A stretch of 6,788 nucleotides of DNA, from positions 1 to 6,788 of the forward strand of contig JAAHIA010000275.1 in NCBI GenBank assembly GCA_010671975.1, written 5' to 3'. The DNA comes from Leptolyngbya sp. SIO4C1. GTDB taxonomy: Bacteria > Cyanobacteriota > Cyanobacteriia > Phormidesmidales > Phormidesmidaceae. The position numbers were made by a program, and so were the translations under genes. The first letter of the stretch is position 1, and the number at the start of each line of letters is the position of its first letter. Below the pieces are notes generated by a model that worked only from the letters and a program-made list of their open reading frames with translations, was not told where the DNA came from and searched no databases. Shown here piece after piece: positions 5,580 to 6,788 of the stretch.

Positions 5580-6788
5580 CTAGACGCTAGCGCCAACCAG
5601 TAAGTCGCTGGCGGCAGCTTTAAGCAGGTCGACTTTGTCTGTCCGCTCCCACGGCAAATCTAAGTCGTCGCGGCCAAAGTGACCATAGGCGGCTACCTCC
5701 TGGTAGAAGCGACCGCCTCGCTCTGCCGGCAGCTGCTGCAGGTTAAACGTTTGAATAATACCGGCCGGTCGCAGTTCAAAATGCTGCTGTACCAGAGCCA
5801 AAAGCCGATCGTCAGGAACTTTGCCTGTGCCAAAGGTCTCGATGAAGATACTGGTGGGACGCGCTACGCCAATCGCATAGCTAAGCTGCACTTCGCACTT
5901 TGCAGCTAGCCCAGCGGCAACGATATTTTTAGCCACGTAGCGAGCTGCGTAGGCAGCGCTGCGGTCTACCTTAGTGGGATCTTTGCCAGAAAACGCGCCG
6001 CCGCCGTGACGGGAATAGCCGCCATAGGTATCGACGATGATCTTGCGACCGGTGAGTCCTGAATCTCCTTGAGGGCCGCCAATCACAAATTTACCTGTGG
6101 GGTTAACGAGATAGCGCGTTTGGTCGTCTGGCTTCACTGAGACGCTGTTAAATACGGGCAGAACCACCTCAGACCAGAGATCCTGCTTGATTTTTTCCTG
6201 CACCGCTGCCTCGTCTGCAATCTCGCCAATTACGGCCTGATGCTGGGTCGAGATCAAGATGGTATCAATGCCGACAGGCTGCCCGTCTTCATAGACCACC
6301 GTCACCTGAGTTTTGCCATCGGGTCCGAGATAGGGCAGAATGCCTGATTTGCGCACGGTCGATAGCCGGCGTGAAATGCGGTGCGCCAAGCTGATGGGCA
6401 GCGGCATATATTCGGGCGTTTCGTCACAGGCAAAGCCAAACATAATCCCCTGATCGCCAGCGCCAACGGCATCTAGCGCTTCGTCACTGCTCTGGGCGCG
6501 GGTCTCATGCGCGCGGTTGACGCCTTGAGCAATGTCGGGAGACTGCTCATCTAGCGCAACCATCACCGAGCAGCTATCGCAGGAAAAGCCATTATTGGTC
6601 GGATCGGTATAGCCAATCTCAGCAATTTTTTGTCGCACCAGGCTTACGTAATTTGCCTGAGCTTGGGAAGAAATTTCGCCCGTGATTAGCACCAGGCCCG
6701 TATTGACAACCACCTCTGCCGCTACCCGGCTAGACGCATCTTGGCTTAATAGCGCATCCACAATAGTGTCTGATATTTGATCGCAGAT
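5580..6788 (-). CDS. metK: S-adenosylmethionine synthetase (methionine adenosyltransferase), 5' end beyond the window
   Basis: MetK makes S-adenosylmethionine from methionine and ATP in the cytoplasm, as a homo-oligomer needing Mg2+ and K+. The frame is open to the right edge and begins mid-gene at ICDQISDTI, which in the family directly follows the GHPDK motif, so only about 20 residues (including the active-site His of GHPDK) are missing. The 402 visible residues include SPDIAQGVN, GAGDQGIMFGFA (methionine/ATP loop), PLPISLAHRISRRL, NPTGKFVIGGPQGDSGLTG, the glycine-rich phosphate loop GGGAFSGKDPTKVDRS, and a C-terminal ERGGRFYQEVAAYGHFGR. A GTG inside this frame at 6759-6761 is an ordinary Val codon, not the start. 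The stop TAG at 5580-5582 lies 13 bp before the DUF1802 ATG. The product is certain; the promoter and any regulatory leader are outside the window. Confidence 0.97.
   Translation of the reverse strand: MCDQISDTIVDALLSQDASSRVAAEVVVNTGLVLITGEISSQAQANYVSLVRQKIAEIGYTDPTNNGFSCDSCSVMVALDEQSPDIAQGVNRAHETRAQSSDEALDAVGAGDQGIMFGFACDETPEYMPLPISLAHRISRRLSTVRKSGILPYLGPDGKTQVTVVYEDGQPVGIDTILISTQHQAVIGEIADEAAVQEKIKQDLWSEVVLPVFNSVSVKPDDQTRYLVNPTGKFVIGGPQGDSGLTGRKIIVDTYGGYSRHGGGAFSGKDPTKVDRSAAYAARYVAKNIVAAGLAAKCEVQLSYAIGVARPTSIFIETFGTGKVPDDRLLALVQQHFELRPAGIIQTFNLQQLPAERGGRFYQEVAAYGHFGRDDLDLPWERTDKVDLLKAAASDLLVGASV

Noticed and set aside
5594..5596. TTG start giving a 224-residue DUF1802 protein overlapping metK
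   Set aside because: The extra ten residues are unlike the family and the ATG at 5564-5566 gives a normal product, though the TTG cannot be fully excluded.
6759..6761. GTG as the start codon of metK
   Set aside because: The frame continues upstream as ICDQISDTI, a conserved part of MetK, to the window edge, so the GTG is internal.

Overview
The window reads as a cyanobacterial chromosome segment. It has three perfect copies of the HIP1 octamer GCGATCGC in 6.8 kb, where about one per 65 kb is expected by chance. Its proteins (DUF4346, DUF1802, a lone RibD-reductase-like protein, a FemAB-like/COG3146 protein, and a MetK with cyanobacterial-type sequence) form a set I associate with cyanobacteria. 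I cannot name the species. The composition would suit a moderately GC-rich filamentous or Leptolyngbya-like lineage, but that is inference.

Left part (1-2715, all genes on the minus strand). At the left edge is a fragment of an aldehyde dehydrogenase that has lost everything before its C-terminal region. It is clearly richer in GC than its neighbour and lies just downstream of an intact DUF4346 gene (171-611). Transcribed toward it are a FemAB-like/GNAT-fold gene (730-1953) and, 21 bp upstream of that, a stand-alone RibD-type reductase (1975-2715). These last two look like an operon.

Middle (2716-4972). A 307-bp divergent spacer separates the reductase from a plus-strand membrane histidine kinase of 649 residues (Cache-like sensor, HAMP, HisKA, HATPase). 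The kinase side of the spacer is strongly pyrimidine-rich and carries an 11-bp direct repeat 31 bp apart. The reductase side carries two other short repeats. No response regulator lies in the window, so the kinase is an orphan here.

Right part (4922-6788, minus strand). metK (S-adenosylmethionine synthetase, 5' end cut by the window edge) is followed after 13 bp by a DUF1802 gene, probably co-transcribed. The DUF1802 gene converges on the kinase gene, and their coding ends overlap antisense by 51 bp.

Most of the window is ordinary housekeeping and conserved-hypothetical content, and I do not see a convincing new multi-gene system. The items most worth checking are the aldehyde dehydrogenase remnant, the antisense overlap, and the unusual leader of the kinase gene.
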